Origin: Asterella californica
Lineage: Eukaryota; Streptophyta; Marchantiopsida; Marchantiales; Aytoniaceae
DNA length: 64,000 nt
Assembly: GCA_036924285.1 (NCBI GenBank)
Contig: JAYKYS010000002.1
Coordinates: forward strand, 1,550,001-1,614,000
Reading direction: 5' to 3'
A program made the translations under genes and the position numbers. The notes under the pieces are model-generated. The model had not been told where the DNA came from, ran no database searches, and saw only the letters and a program-made list of their open reading frames with translations. Of the stretch, positions 35,329 through 48,160 are shown piece by piece; position 1 is the first letter of the stretch, and every line of letters begins with the position of its first letter.

Positions 35329-35851
35329 GAATAATCGAGAAGTGTCGACTCCTCGTTCTCAACGACAACTGTCGATTCGAGCAAAAAAAACTCGTGAAGA
35401 TAACGCCGAGAAAAATCGATAGCAACAACATTCGCGGTGGAGTCCTTGCTGAAGATATACACGCGGCCGTGGCAATTCGAAAATTTAATTTCCTCCTCCT
35501 CGGAAAACGTCCCCTTATCCCCCTTGGATCAAAATCTTTGAGAGCGGACGCCGATTTAACGCAAACATTTTAGAAAGAATTGGACGTTTTTAACGAACAA
35601 TTTTTATATATTGTCTGTTTTTAATATTTTTTGTCTTTTTCCTCTGACATGTACAAGGACGTGGAGAAGGATATTATGTGCAGTAAGATGAACTGTTGTC
35701 CGTTCTGCTACTAATGTCAACGTCCATAAACCTTTGAATCAAAATGGAAACCCAAACTAAACTCCTGAATATCTTACAGTTGATGTCCTTTTCTCACTGT
35801 ACATACTGTAACCGGGGAGAGAGAGTACTATATATATATTCACTGAAAGGT

Positions 35852-36160
35852 GTGTTCTTTGCATATTTACCTCCACCATCATATTGCATTAACTAACCGT
35901 TCCGTTGGGAAGAGGTAGGTAATGAATTAAATGCTCCATACAAATCTGATCTTTTGCTTGCAGCTTCTGGGACTTAAACGGTCAGAAGTGCGTCTCCCTT
36001 CTCTCATGTTATGGGTTATGTCAGGATTTTCTCTATCTTTTGGTTCTCTTAATATTAAATATTTAAATAATTTAATATAGATTCTTTCTTTAACACTTAT
36101 GTATTTTCTGATAACAACAAGCGGACAAGAGTACCCAGAAGTTCATGTTACATGCATAAT
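35852..36160. repeat. AT-rich dispersed repeat, family 2, copy
   Basis: Start TTCTTTGCATATTTACCTCC, hairpin arms TAACTAACCGTTCC / GGAAGAGGTAGGTAATGAATT, end TACCCAGAAGTTCATG then TACATGCATAA. About 310 bp, non-coding. Confidence 0.65.
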
Positions 36161-36417
36161 TTTCCCTTAACTACAAAACAAGAATGCGCAACTATTTTCC
36201 TTCCTTGACATCTCAGGTCATCATAAGATAGTGTTATTGTAAAACAGTCAGTAGTTTTCAAATGCGAGCATAGAGCACAGTATTCTATTATTTATGTGTA
36301 CTTATGCAAGTCCACTTACGCAGTTAAGGTTTCTAAACTTACACAACTTTAGGCAAAAGTTCGCTAATGCTAGCACCAACGCAAATGAGATCTCAAAAGT
36401 CATTTGTCTTTTGTACC

Positions 36418-37117
36418 TTTCTTGCATATTCACTTCTTCCATCTTGGGAAGAGGAGAATATGCAAAACTGTTTAATTTATTATTTAATTTGTCTTGCAAA
36501 AAAGATTAGTTGATAAATTAAATTTTACAGGATTAATGGACTCTCCGTAGTTGATACAATTTCTGTAACAGGACACCAGACTGGTCTTATGGTTTTTGGT
36601 GCACAATTCAACTCAGAAGACTTATGGGTTTTTTCCTAAAAGTTCTTGCATGTAGTTTGCAGTTAACATATAATATTTATTTTAAAAATATAATTTGATT
36701 TAAAGATATCAAACGTCTTTCATATAACAGTTACAGAATACTCAACCCACGCAGCGTCAAAGAAAGTCGTATATGATTTTGAAACCCACCGCCTATGATT
36801 TTCTCCCAATATCTCGCTCCCCTCCACACGGTCCCACCGTCCCGTCCTATCCCCGGTCATATTTCCTTCCCCGGTAATCCAGCCTGTACTTTTCCCTGCA
36901 TTTGCCGGAAGTTCACTTTGCATGCATTATTTGTACGGTCTTTCATAGATCACCTGCATATAATTTATATCCTACTCTCTTTGTGTTTCCAGGTACGGAT
37001 TAACAGTTAATATTTATAAAACATTTTGATTTCTTTCGTCTCTTTAGTATATAATTTTTATTTAATATTTATATATTCCCCAATATCAGCAAGCGAGAAA
37101 AGTTCTCACAAGTTAAT
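36418..37117. repeat. AT-rich dispersed repeat, family 2, enlarged copy
   Basis: It begins with a hairpin, TTGCATATTCACTTCTTCC / GGGAAGAGGAGAATATGCAA, and ends with a family-like CAGCAAGCGAGAAAAGTTCT at 37087. The inner block AGTTAACATATAATATTTAT recurs as ACAGTTAATATTTATAAAA near 37002, so the copy looks internally duplicated or interrupted. Confidence 0.5.
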
Positions 37118-37173
37118 CTCTACAGTTAAGTAACGTACTGAGAGTCGGTCTTTTCTTCTTTCTTATTCTCTTA

Positions 37174-37530
37174 TTAGGGGTGTCAATCTTGGAACCTTTT
37201 TGAAAGATTTTGGATCCGCGAAAAAAGTTACGACTTCGGCTTGACCTTGACGGGTATTTTCTACGGGCACCTCTGGAGATGTCCGTAGAAAAGCATCTCG
37301 GGCGTTCTCTTATTCAGTGTTCACTCATTTCCTCTGTTTATTTTTGTGTAAAAATCTACTCTGCTAGAGTAATGATTTCAAGAGATAGTGAAGAAAAATA
37401 ATCAATGAAGATGAATGTACTCCGGTTCAAAAAAATGATCCAAATTAAACCACAGTTCAATAGAAACCTGGACATGGAAAAGTTTGGTCTTTTGTCTTTC
37501 AACCATATGGGAATATTTTGACACCCCCTA
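37174..37530. mobile_element. MITE-like element, family 1 (about 357 bp)
   Basis: The left end TTAGGGGTGTCAA (37174) is inverted at the right as TTGACACCCCCTA (37518-37530). The block TTTTTGAAAGATTTT ... TACGACTTCGGCT near the left end reappears inverted at the right end of the next element, so the two neighbours belong to one family in opposite orientation. The flanks TTA/TTA could be the target duplication. Confidence 0.8.
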
Positions 37531-37628
37531 TTATCTTATCTTGCGTCCCTTGGGTTTCTTTTTTTTTTTATTTCCAGCTCGGAACTTATTTTATTAATTA
37601 TCATGTCTTGTTTCTATTTCCTCTTCAA

Positions 37629-37977
37629 TAGGGGTGTCAAAGTTGAGAGGTAAATATTCTCCAACGGCGAATAGAGAAAGAGCTGTAATATCGCAGTAGT
37701 TAACTTTGTATGGAAGCGCGGGTGAGTCTGGGTCGGCTTGTGACTCAGACATCATAATTTCTTCAATTAATTTTTTCAGTTCTTACATTCAGGATAATTA
37801 TTCAACGCAATAGATATTTCACTGCAAAAATAAACGGGCAAAATGAATGAAAACACCCACGGACGTTTTCCTGCAGGTACCTGTCCGCACGAAACACCTT
37901 CCAAGGTTTAGCCGAAGTCGTAACTCCTTCCCGCGAGTGTAAAATCTTTCAAAAAAATTACTAACTTTGACACCCCT
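37629..37977. mobile_element. MITE-like element, family 1, opposite orientation (about 349 bp)
   Basis: The ends TAGGGGTGTCAAAGTT and AACTTTGACACCCCTA are near-perfect inverted copies. An inner block, ACGGACGTTTTCCTGCAGG (about 37860), is shared inverted with the element at 52954-53289 (CCTGCAGGAAACATCCGTGG). Non-coding. Confidence 0.85.
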
Positions 37978-39397
37978 AATAGTAACATTCCTTTAGACTT
38001 TCAGACATATCGTATGATTTCTTTCACAACTGAGTCAGTTTGCAGTCAAGGAGGTTCGAAATGTGATACAAGTTTCCGTAAAACAACCGGAAATAGGTGA
38101 CAGCCAGCAGAAGCTCACGAGCCCAGTGACTAGCTGGACGGCTGATAATCTGACCCACGTCTGGTAATTTCAGTGGCGACGAAAGGTTTCTGAGTCGGTG
38201 ACGGCCAGTGTTCGGGAAGGTATTTTGGAAACAAACCGTTGTTTCCCGGGAAGCACTGGCATCCTCCGGCAAATTTCCATGGGTTACCGGAAATTGCTTC
38301 AAGTTTTGAGTTGTAGGATTAAGTAGTAAGAGTTTCAGACTTTTCCCGGTATTTCCCGGACACTTCTATCTGTACTTCCGGAAATGGGAAACACGCGACG
38401 CAGTGAATAGCCAACGGATGGAAGAGAGACCCGAAGGGACAAGCAACGAACGCCACGAAGGGAAGAAGAACGTCGGGGCTAAGGCTCCAGAAATGTACCT
38501 TCGTCGGAACTCCGGAACTCACTAGTCTCTTCTTTGTCGGAACTCCCGGAACTTGTGACCCTGAACGAGTCCGTCTGAAGGGTTCTGAAGTCTCACGTTC
38601 TTTACTTTCTGTCTGGCTCTGGTTGCTGGACATCTCCGGGTTCATCTCCGGGATCTGTCTGTCTGTCCATACAGTGCTGCGAGAATTGTTGAGCTCTCTG
38701 TGCTAGCATGGAACCGTTTCTTCACGATCGTGACTCCGCTTGTCAGACGCTAACTGCTCACCTGACGGCTTCCGAGGTTCAGAGCCATTTGAGCAGTCGC
38801 AGCGACCCACAGTAGAAGTACTCGAGTAGGAACAGTAAAGCTACTTTTCTCACGGGCGAATATTCATGTTCTGAGCTATCGGAATGAATGTTCATTCAGG
38901 TACTCATCGATTCTGGATGTATAATACGTGTTTGAGTAAATTCGACGGCAAGTACGTATGTACAGGTGAAGTGTAGACGAGAGTATGAGTGGGGAAAGTT
39001 TCGAACTTCAGGAATGAAAATATTTGAGTGGGTTCCGCTTACTGCCAATAGATAATCCCCTGACAAAGCAGAGATGCATCCTAACTACCTATTCCTTGAG
39101 GATTGACAGAACTGGAAAAAGATCGAACTGGGAAACACGCGTTCGTTCGCAGTGTGTGCCTTTACTCTTTTACCGTAGTTCTGACTCCTGACTCCTGATA
39201 TCTGGCGCTTCGCTTTCTTATTTCCCAGTCTTCTTTAACCGTTTCCAGCTAGCTTCTCTGATGGATCTTGCTTCACTGCCTGCACGACTTTACAGCTTTG
39301 CGGTACCGAACAAGCATATGTTCGAAGGCAACCTGTTCACGACACAATGTTCAACTTGCATTGCTCTTCCCCTTCAAGCTGTACAACAATACACACG

Positions 39398-39400
<3 letters not shown>
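37978..39400. other. non-coding DNA, nothing recognised
   Basis: Locally less AT-rich. 38060-38540 is dense in CCGGAAA/TTTCCCGG-type words. Two minus frames (38024-38302, 38319-38645) have no recognisable features. Confidence 0.35.

Positions 39401-39454
<54 letters not shown>
39401..39454. repeat. AG dinucleotide microsatellite
   Basis: An uninterrupted run of 27 AG units. Translated frames over it give Arg-Glu repeats and should not be read as genes. Confidence 0.97.
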
Positions 39455-39455
<1 letters not shown>

Positions 39456-42035
39456 AAAACTATCAGTGAGCTACTAAATGGGTTATACCTCGTAAGCGGT
39501 TGACGGACGAGTATCTATCACTTCATCTTCAAGCATACACAGTTTTCTACCCATCATGATCATGATCAACAGTAATTCCATTAGGAAGTCTGAAACCTTT
39601 CCGTATGTAGTGGTGGCCGATAAACTACCAAGAAGAATAAGAAGATCCATTGACTCAGTGATTCCACTGGATCCACTTTCTTCTCGTGTTTCACAGCAAC
39701 ATACCGGTAACATGTTCGCACCCACAGCAGTGGAGCAGTTCTCTCACCCGTAATGGATGCGGTAACACAGCATGATCCCAACCTTATACTGCGTTGCTTT
39801 CTACTTGAGACCTACAACTGGGTGTTCGCTTCACTGGATTTTGTCGCAGGAAAGTTAGTAAATTACTCTACTACTTAACAGTTGGGGCGCACCCTAAGAC
39901 GATAGCGCAGTCAAGGTACCGCCTCGACAAGTTAACACGAAGGAGAACACAGAAAATGTTCAAACGGTTCAAAGTTTGTGTGTGGTGTTTCAGTTCTTCG
40001 TCAGTTAGTTTTCTGGATTCCAACCAGTGGCATGTAAACGACGATCTTTTATCCTCAGTGAGAAATCTAGATGTCTTAGTGTGTATTAGAGCGAAACCTA
40101 TGTGAAACCAAAAATAATTTTCATGCAAAGGTGAACGTGAATTGAATGGTCAGTAGTATAGTTTGGCATGTTTTTATATTTCCAGGAATTTGAACTTTGT
40201 CATGTTCTTAGTCTTCTTCCGAAATTAGTCGATTCTCATTGGTACCTGGAGTATGATAACCCTTCTCGCGGGAAAACAAACCCTACCCGTAAATGCTACG
40301 TTTGACATAATGTGTATGCAGTTTGTGCACTGCTAAAATGTCCATAGCTTACAGCAGAGTGATTAGTCCATACTTGAATATCGATGAAGAGGAGACATGG
40401 AGTTGGTTCCTACATAAAGATTCGATTCTCTAGAGAGGAGGCATGAAGTTCATGCAGATTCATTCAGTGGCTCATCCTAGATTCACCAGTGGACCCTGCA
40501 AGCATACTGTACATCCAGCTTTTCTTGAGCAAAACAGATGTGCAAGCACCCCATGCACCACAGTGCATGTGTGTTAGACTCGCATAGTCTACATGTATAG
40601 AGACGTTGACCGTTGGAAGTTGATCAAAGCTTAGTGGACAGGAGGTTAAAAAGAAGTCATACTCAACATCGTGTAGGGAGATGGATCTTGCTACTTGGAA
40701 CCAGTTGGTCGTGGATATAGACGTGAAAATGGATGTATGATTGCATACCGATCAAAGCGTGGAAGCTGATACTGGAATAACTGGATCATGTTGTGGGAAC
40801 GGGATCAGTTGCAGCTTGAATGAATCACAGAACCCTAACCTTCTAAAGCACCTGCTTGCCCTCTTACACTCTGCAGTGTTGTTTTGCGGCTTGTTGAAGT
40901 GCTGTGTACTGCCATCATAGCTTTGACCTAATCCAAGAGCATGCGGCGCAATCATTCCTGCATAGTATAGTTCTATGTACAGTCCTCCACTTTGCAAACC
41001 AGTTGCATGTTATGTTCCCGGAAATTGCCAAACGAGAAACAGGCGGTGAAAACAAGGACTGCAAGAACATGTGTCTATGTCGTGTTTGATCTGCTGTCTC
41101 CCGAATCCAGTTACTCTAGCCAATACTCTGCTCTTAGAATTACATTCTTAAAAGTATTATTTTGGTCCGAAAAGCCAGCACAAAGACGTACACACCTGGG
41201 AATCCACGTCGCAGTAGAAAAAACAAGAACTTGTTCCGCGCTGGCCTGCTTGTCAAACACTTTCACTGTGCACACTTTTTCCGACAGAACCCGGTGAAGA
41301 CATAATACATATTACATCTGTCAATCGTGTACCCAGATGCTTCAACGATAGTGATTAGACGTCCGCAGTTGTACGATATCCCAGTTCCCGAAGTGAATGG
41401 CACTCCACCATGTCCTCTAAAAGTGTTGCAAATCCTAGCGAAGATGATTGCTGTCAAGTTGCGTTTCGATTTGGCCTCCATGTAGAAGAAAGATTCTGCC
41501 CTCGTCGTGTGTCGTGGATACACTAGAGGAAGTACGTTTTCGGAAGTCGAGACTGACAGGTAGCTACAAAAACTGGCTCATCCGAATCTAATTTGAACAT
41601 GAAGTTGTCTAAACTCTCCCTTCTTCGTGCCTTGTATCAATTTTATTTTCTGTGGTATCTAATAAATACGATTTTCTCAAGCAAGCTGACACTCTAGTGT
41701 TTGACTAACACCGATTAGAGTTCAATTCACTCTCTACCAGGTAAGAAAGGTAAAAAAGCATAATTCATAAGGAATTCTGTATGATATCACAAGAATCTGA
41801 TTTGACAGGACAGCACTTGGAATCTTGAGCAAACTCTGACTACCGATCGAACTCAGGACCAATCTGACATTAGAATAAAATCTATCTGACTCTATCAAGC
41901 ATAATTCGTGGTTTTCGATTTGGACTAATCTTGGTCGGAAATGGCGGAAAAACTGAAAGTTCGGAAACGCTTGGAGCGACATGAGGACGAACCTAGACGT
42001 GGGAGATTTTAGGGTATAAAGTGGAACAATTCTTT
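39455..42035. other. non-coding DNA upstream of the copia insertion
   Basis: Frames of 60-100 codons on both strands, none with family resemblance. No RNA gene or repeat recognised. Confidence 0.4.
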
Positions 42036-42040
42036 CTGAG

Positions 42041-42295
42041 TGATAGAAATACTGTGTGAACAGTAACTATCCTTAAGTGGATAATGTGAAAGGGAACAAG
42101 GGGATGACACCCCTCGACCCTTTACTCTTTCCCTTTGTATATCAGGAAGACCCACCTGGTCCTCTCATCATTATTCATTATTCACACTTTGCCTTTGGCT
42201 TGGAGTATTCAGCTCTCTTTCCTTTTCTCTCTCACACACATTTTGTGTATGCCTTCTAGCTAAGAGTCTTAAGTAAATTATCTTAGTTTCATACA
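42041..42295 (+). repeat. 5' long terminal repeat of the copia element
   Basis: 255 bp, TG...CA termini, AT-rich, with a TATATC motif near 42138 that could belong to the promoter. The partner is at 47907-48160. Confidence 0.95.
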
Positions 42296-42307
42296 TGGTA
42301 TCAGAGC
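42296..42307 (+). promoter_or_regulatory. primer binding site, initiator methionine tRNA
   Basis: TGGTATCAGAGC, the standard plant copia PBS complementary to the 3' end of tRNA-iMet, abutting the 5' LTR. Confidence 0.93.
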
Positions 42308-42476
42308 CCGCGTTGTTAGATGATCTATTAGATAACATAGGTTCACTCTAAGTCTTAGACATTAGAGACCAGAGCGATCAAGGGATGCCTTGATCATTGC
42401 GTGGAGGACGCTCCCCGCACAGACCAGCGCAGCGTGAAAAGGACCAGTTCAGTTCTCACGATCAAGACTGCGCAGA

Positions 42477-43503
42477 ATGACTTCATCATTCAACACGAAA
42501 GGATGGACGGTATTCGATAGCACTTTCTTCATCTTTTGGAAGCATAAAATAACTTTCCGACTCGATTCGGAAGAAGTACTCGGCGTGGTGGATGACACAA
42601 TCTCCACGACCTGAAGCGACAAGTCCCGACGGAATAGCGACACCAGCTACCGTATCGGACAACATTGCAGAATGGGACAAGAAGAACAAGAACGCCTTAA
42701 CTGCAATCAACGAGTGCTGTGCAGACTCAGTTGCTGGTCACATACTCGCTTGCACAACAACAAATGACGCATGGACGACCACAAACTTTGCTGGTCAAGA
42801 TCATGTCACCCGCATGTACTTGAGAGAAAAGTTCAGGCTTCTCAGAATGAAGCCAAACGATTCAGTCATGACCCACATTAACAACTTTAAGTCCCTCGTG
42901 CAGCAACTCGCATCTGCCGGCGTTATAGTAGACGCACAGGAACAAATCCTCACACTGATGGGCAGCATGCCACCTAACTATCAAACCTTCTTGCACGTAA
43001 TGCACAAGAACCCGAACCTGTCTCTACAAGATCTGATCTCTTTCTTAATCGAGGAGGAGCTCATGTCTCGGAAGATGTCTGTTGAACCTTCTACTGCCTT
43101 GTTCGCTGGACACCGACAGCAAGGACGAGGACGAAGCAGCAACCAAGGCGGTTGGAGTCAACCCCGTCGTCGACTTCAAATTGGTAGTGCCAAATGTTTC
43201 GGTTGCAGCTCAACCGGACACCTTTTTAATGAGTGTCCCAACCGAACAAGCAGCAGTAATCAGCAGCAGCACAGCGGTCACAGACAGCAAGACCGAGGAC
43301 AAAATCAAAGAAACCGTCCTAAATCGCACAACAACCAACAGAACAATGCACACAGAGTCCTCATGACAATCAAATCCACTGGATTGAGTGCGGTATCACA
43401 AGTGGACAGCATGTTGTATGTGGACACCGGAGCAACACACCACATGGTCCATGACCGACGTCAATTCATTACATACACTCCATACTCAGAAGAGCGTCGT
43501 TAA
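42477..43503 (+). pseudogene. copia gag with zinc knuckle and protease start, one frameshift
   Basis: ATG at 42477 opens MTSSFNTKGWTVF... and KHKITFRLDSEEVLGVVD in frame 3. Near 42590 the sense passes to frame 1 and runs to a stop at 43501. It contains a UBN2-type gag core (WDKKNKNALTAI; YLREKFRLLRMK), the CCHC knuckle CFGCSSTGHLFNEC (43195-43236), a Gln/Arg/Asn-rich linker, and the protease active-site text LYVDTGATHHMV (DTG at 43423-43431). Gag forms the virus-like particle; the protease would cut the polyprotein. The frameshift and premature stop prevent a full product. Confidence 0.85.
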
Positions 43504-46500
43504 AACGATAAAATTTTATTGGGAGACAACACTATTACATCGAAGGCACTGGGACTGTCGAAATCAAGCTGCTGAATGGTGAGAAGGTACTGATCCGCGA
43601 AGTACTACATGTGCATGTATTGCACAAGAACCTCTTCTCGACACGTCAATTTGACTCCAAAGGAGGTTGGTGCTTAATAGAAATGACATTTGCTATCTTG
43701 AAGATAAATACTCTCGCAGTTTATGCTCTTGTCCATTATCAAACGATCTGTATTTGCTTGAGAATTCCGTGTTGGTAACTGAGCAGACTGCATCATTACA
43801 CATCGTCACGCGTGACAGAGACACCTTACCATCTTGCCATAGTCCTAGACCACGAATACGTGTTAGACCTAAAAAACGTGGAATTTACCCTCCCAACCAC
43901 GCAATTACTTATTCATCAGCCAAGCACTCTTATTTGCGCTCCCTATGCATTCAACACAATTCTGCAATTCTCAAGGAGCGAAAATGTACAATGAAGGTCA
44001 AATTCCTGATCTGTGCAGTCTTCTCCTCCTTGGAACCTGAAATCTCGGAACTTGACACGCAAGCAACCGTCTAGAAAGTCACCAGACAGCTGACGCGCGT
44101 GTCCTCCCACCTCGCGAGAGGACACACGCACCCAAGTGACATTCCTTAACTCACGGAGATACGAGCCAAAGGCTCCATGGTGTGGGGAGGCCCTCGATCG
44201 TGCATCGAGGCCCCTCGGGACCAAGGACATTTTATGGACATGGATCCCCAATCGGAATCATCGCGCACCCATGGGGGCACGTCTCTCATGCGGGGGCACG
44301 GCCTCTGACGTGTATTCACACGAATACGCGGCATGAGGACTATTACCCTCACGTGCAGGGAAGTCCCTTAGGAAGCACGTCCCTCCATGCGGGGACACGG
44401 TCCTCAAGAGACATTTCCCAGTCTTTGGACAATGGGAATAACTATCCCCACGCTCGACACAATCCCGCAGAGGACACGTCCTCGACGGACACTCGCTCGG
44501 CTTTGAGACGTGGGGATAATAATCCTCATGCGCCGCCAAGCGTGGACTCGAGCCTCTAGGAGGGCACGGACGAATGGTCGTGGTCCCCAAGGGGCACCGA
44601 GCCACCTACCACTTGGATGGACCGCGTCCTTATGTAGGGGCGCAGCTCCACACATGGTGGGCAGGAGCTCCCTACGGGAGCTACGGGTCGGATCGCCTCC
44701 ACTAGACACTCTTTTCTCTACCACCGACGACGGATCGGTTATCATCATCCGGTCCATCGCTCCACGCCGTGACACGTGTCTAGAGTCCACACCCTCGCAT
44801 GCTCTCGTTCCTCCACTTCTCTACCCTGCAGCAAACACAGCAGTCGCCAGCAATAACACTACACTATGACATCGTCGCCTAGGTCACATTAACTCACAAC
44901 GCTTAGACCAGCTTAGACGCGAGAATTCTGTCATTGGTCTTAACCTGCGAGAAGTGAGAAAACAGATTTGCCCAGCATGTCAGCACGACAAGCAACCACG
45001 CACTAAAATCTCACGTGTAGCAACGACCCGGGCAATAGAACCCCTTGAGTTGGTACATTCAGACCTAAGCGGCCGCATTTCTCGTTGCACATATTCTGGC
45101 TATGAATATTTTTTAACTTTCATTGACGATTACTCCCGTCACACCGTTGTCCGGCTACTCCATTACAAGAGCGATTGCTTTTCAAGCTTTCAAAGAATTC
45201 CATGCTTTTACTGAACGGCAAACTGGTCACAAGCTGAAAACACTACGCTCAGACAACGGTGGTGTGTACCTATCCACAAAATTTGAAGCATATTGCACTG
45301 AGTTCGGCATCCAACGCCAACTCACTGTTCAACACACGTCTCAACAAAACGGCATTGCTGAACAAAAAAACCGCACCTTCCTTAATTCTGTCCGCACCAT
45401 GCTGCATGAGTCGAGCTTGCCAAAACCTTACTAGAGTGATGCTATCAACTGTGCCAACTACATCCAGAATAGGTGTCCGACAAAGACACTCCCTCCTAAA
45501 TTAACACCATTTGAATTTTGACACAACCGTAAGCTTGATATTTCACACCTACGTGTTTTTGGATGCATTGCATATTCCCAAGTCCCAGCTGATCTCCGCT
45601 CTAAGCTAGATGATCACTCTCATGCTTGCATCTTGCTAGGTTATAGTGCACGCAGCAAAGCATACCGCCTACAACGCAAATCCGACGGCCATGCTTTCAC
45701 TTCACGAGATGTCATCTTTGACGAATCTCCTTTCCTTCATGTACCCTCATCTATTCTCCCCGATAATTCTATCCTCAGAGAAGAATTTTCCCAGAATAGT
45801 ATTGAGTTCTATAACAACCACCCAGTACCTCCCGCACAAGCTCCCACTCTAGTTTCAGTGGGAGCTCAGCCCCTTTCCTCTGTGTTCACTCCCCCTTCCG
45901 TGTCGCCTCTCATTCCTCTTATCACTGGTCCACTTGTATCTCCCGTCACACCATCCAGTTCTGGAGGAGGAGGTGGTGGTGATGGAGGAGGAGCACCAAC
46001 TCTGACTGTGAGTTCATCCAGCTCACAGTCGACCCAGAACACTTTATCTACTGCACTGACAATCCCTCGGTCTCCAACATCACCAACAAGTCACCATCGT
46101 GATCAATCTTTGGTAGCTGAAAACATGAGTCAGTACCATCCCTACCTCAGGAGGACATCACCAAGCATCCAACAACGTTGACCATCGTAGGAGATCCGAC
46201 TCCCTGAGACTTCACCAACTGAATCTTCACAAGAGGAGATTCCTTCACTCACAAGTATTCCTGTTCCTCCAGTGTTGAGACGATCAACTAAGCAATCAGT
46301 GCCTCCAAGGCGTGATCATGTTGAAGGTTACGAAAATCCCCTTACTCCTCCAAAACCATAAAAGCCGAGGAAACAAAAAGGCACATTAATGGTAACACTC
46401 TCACCAGTCCTCATGGAGCATATGTCCTACAGAGATGCACTTTCTTCCCCCAATGCAGAACAGTGGGAGAAAGTCATACATGAGGAACTGGAATCACATC

Positions 46501-47899
46501 AAGCTAACAGAACATGGATGTTCACTGACCTACCACATGACAGATGTCCCATCACCAACAAGTGGACGTTTAAGCTAAAGTTGAACTCCGATGGTTCCAT
46601 CTCTCGATACAAAGCACGTCTGGTGGCTCGTGGATTCACTCAAATCTACGGCCTCGACTACACTGACACTTTTTCCTCAGTGATAAGAGTTCAATCCGTA
46701 CGTCTGATTCTGCTATATCTACACAGCATGGGAGATATACATGAATGTTTCGGAAGGAGTCACTGCCCCGATAAAATGACAAGTGTGCAGATTACTATGC
46801 ACACTATACGGATTAAAACAGTCCTCACGAGAATGGTATCTAATAATCGATGGTTTTCTCATATCCCTCGGGTTTACCAAGTCTGGTGCCGATGAGAATG
46901 TTTACTACTTACATCAGGGCAACCAGTTCATGATTTTGGCCCTGTATGTTGACGATACCATCATAGCAAGCAGTAGCATGGAGTTGATGATCAAAATAAA
47001 AAGACAACTCAGTTCTAGATTCCAGATGAGCGACATTGGAGAAGTACATCATTGTTTGAGCATAGAGATAAACAAGTACAGATCAGTAGGATGGATAAGA
47101 CTCAGTCAATCTCTATACCTCACTCAAAAGCTATTTCAATTTGGTCTGGAGAACTATAAACCTGTCAGTACTCCTACGACTCCAAGTGAGAAACTTCCTG
47201 CTCATGATCCTCCCACCAATGAGGAGGAGACGGTTTTATGCGCCAACTATCCATATCAAAGCGCAGCCGGATCCATCAATTGGGCAGCTGTATGTACAAG
47301 ACCTGACTTATCTTATACCATAAGCTCATTATCTCAACATACGGCAAGTCCAGGCCCAACTCATATCACCGGAATGAAGAGAGCTTTCAGATACATCAAA
47401 GGCATTTTGGACTATTACCTTGAGTATAGAGACTCTCCTAATCCACGCTCCCTTTTCGGATATTGTGATGCTGACTGGGGAGGTGATATTGAATCACGAC
47501 GTTCCACTTCCGAAAATTGTTTCATTTTTGTCCAAGGAGCGATCAGTTGGTCATCCAAGCGACAACAGTCAATACGTAGCATTAAGCACATGTTCTTCAG
47601 AAGCGATCTGGCTACGACAACTACTCACATATATTGGACTGAAGGATGAACAACCAACGATCTTATTTTGTGATAATCAAAGTGTTATTGCCCTAGTTGA
47701 CACAACTAAATTTCATGATAGGACAAAGCACATTGATATCCGCTATCACTTCATAAAGGATCAAGTCACTCTCAAAATAATGTTAGTTCATTATTGCTCA
47801 ACGGCTGACATGGTAGCTGATATTCTTACTAAGAGTTTACCAACTCCTAAAGTAGAATATTTATTACCAAAACTTGAATTGTTAAGGACTAGTCACTGA
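43504..47899 (+). pseudogene. copia pol remnant: protease end, integrase, RT, RNase H
   Basis: After the stop at 43501 the protease continues (LGDNTI; LLNGEKVLI; LHKNLFSTRQFD). Past the insert, the integrase zinc region HRRLGHIN...CPACQ starts at 44871; catalytic texts HSDLSG, RSDNGGVY (about 45250) and GIAEQKNRT (about 45350) supply the D, D and E, with a frame change near 45175 and stops at 45432 and about 45519. RT: WTFKLKLNSDGSISRYKARL and LDYTDTFSSVIR, but the canonical motif A (QMDVxxAF) is missing near 46735. The YVDD box is intact at 46944-46955 after another frame change near 46790. RNase H: GYCDADWGGD, then after a frame change near 47550 QYVALSTCSSEAIW and LFCDNQSVIAL, DRTKHIDIRYHF, ending at the stop 47897-47899. 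Confidence 0.88.
43810..44830. other. GC-rich block inserted in the copia element
   Basis: The element's protein text stops making sense after EQTASLHIV (about 43805) and resumes with LYPAANTAVASNNTTL before the integrase zinc region. The interval, especially 44080-44800, is clearly richer in GC than the rest of the element and has overlapping frames on both strands. It holds several short imperfect palindromes: GAGGACTATTACCCTC (about 44335), TGGGAATAACTATCCCCA (about 44434) and TGGGGATAATAATCCTCA (about 44511). Composition suggests a solo LTR or a non-autonomous element. I could not find a target duplication, so boundaries are approximate. Confidence 0.6.
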
Positions 47900-47906
47900 G
47901 TGGGAG
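47898..47906 (+). promoter_or_regulatory. polypurine tract of the copia element
   Basis: GAGTGGGAG directly before the 3' LTR. It would prime plus-strand synthesis. Confidence 0.8.
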
Positions 47907-48160
47907 TGATAGAATACAGTGTGAACAATAACTATCCTTAAGTGGATATTGTGAAGGGGCACAAAGGGATGACACCCCTCGACCCTTTACTCTTTCTCTT
48001 TGTATATCAGGAGGACCCACCTGGTCCTCTCATCATTATTCATTATTAAGACTTTGCCTTGGCTTGGAGTATTCATCTCTTTTTCCTTTCCTCTCTCACA
48101 CACATTTTGTGTATGCCTTCTAGCTAAGAGTCTTAGAGTAAATTACCTTAGTTTCCTACA
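47907..48160 (+). repeat. 3' long terminal repeat of the copia element
   Basis: 254 bp, TG...CA, followed by the CTGAG target duplication at 48161-48165. Confidence 0.95.

Larger units (their letters stand above)
35463..37170. other. AT-rich DNA dominated by family 2 repeats
   Basis: A full-length-looking family 2 copy at about 35852-36160 and an expanded or nested copy at about 36418-37117. No gene recognised. Frames of 60-70 codons are chance. Confidence 0.5.

Noticed and set aside
39261..39503. Frames rich in Arg-Glu repeats
   Set aside because: Produced by the AG microsatellite.
43943..44790. Frames of 100-128 codons on both strands in the GC-rich insert
   Set aside because: GC-rich DNA has few stops; no motif, and both strands are open equally.
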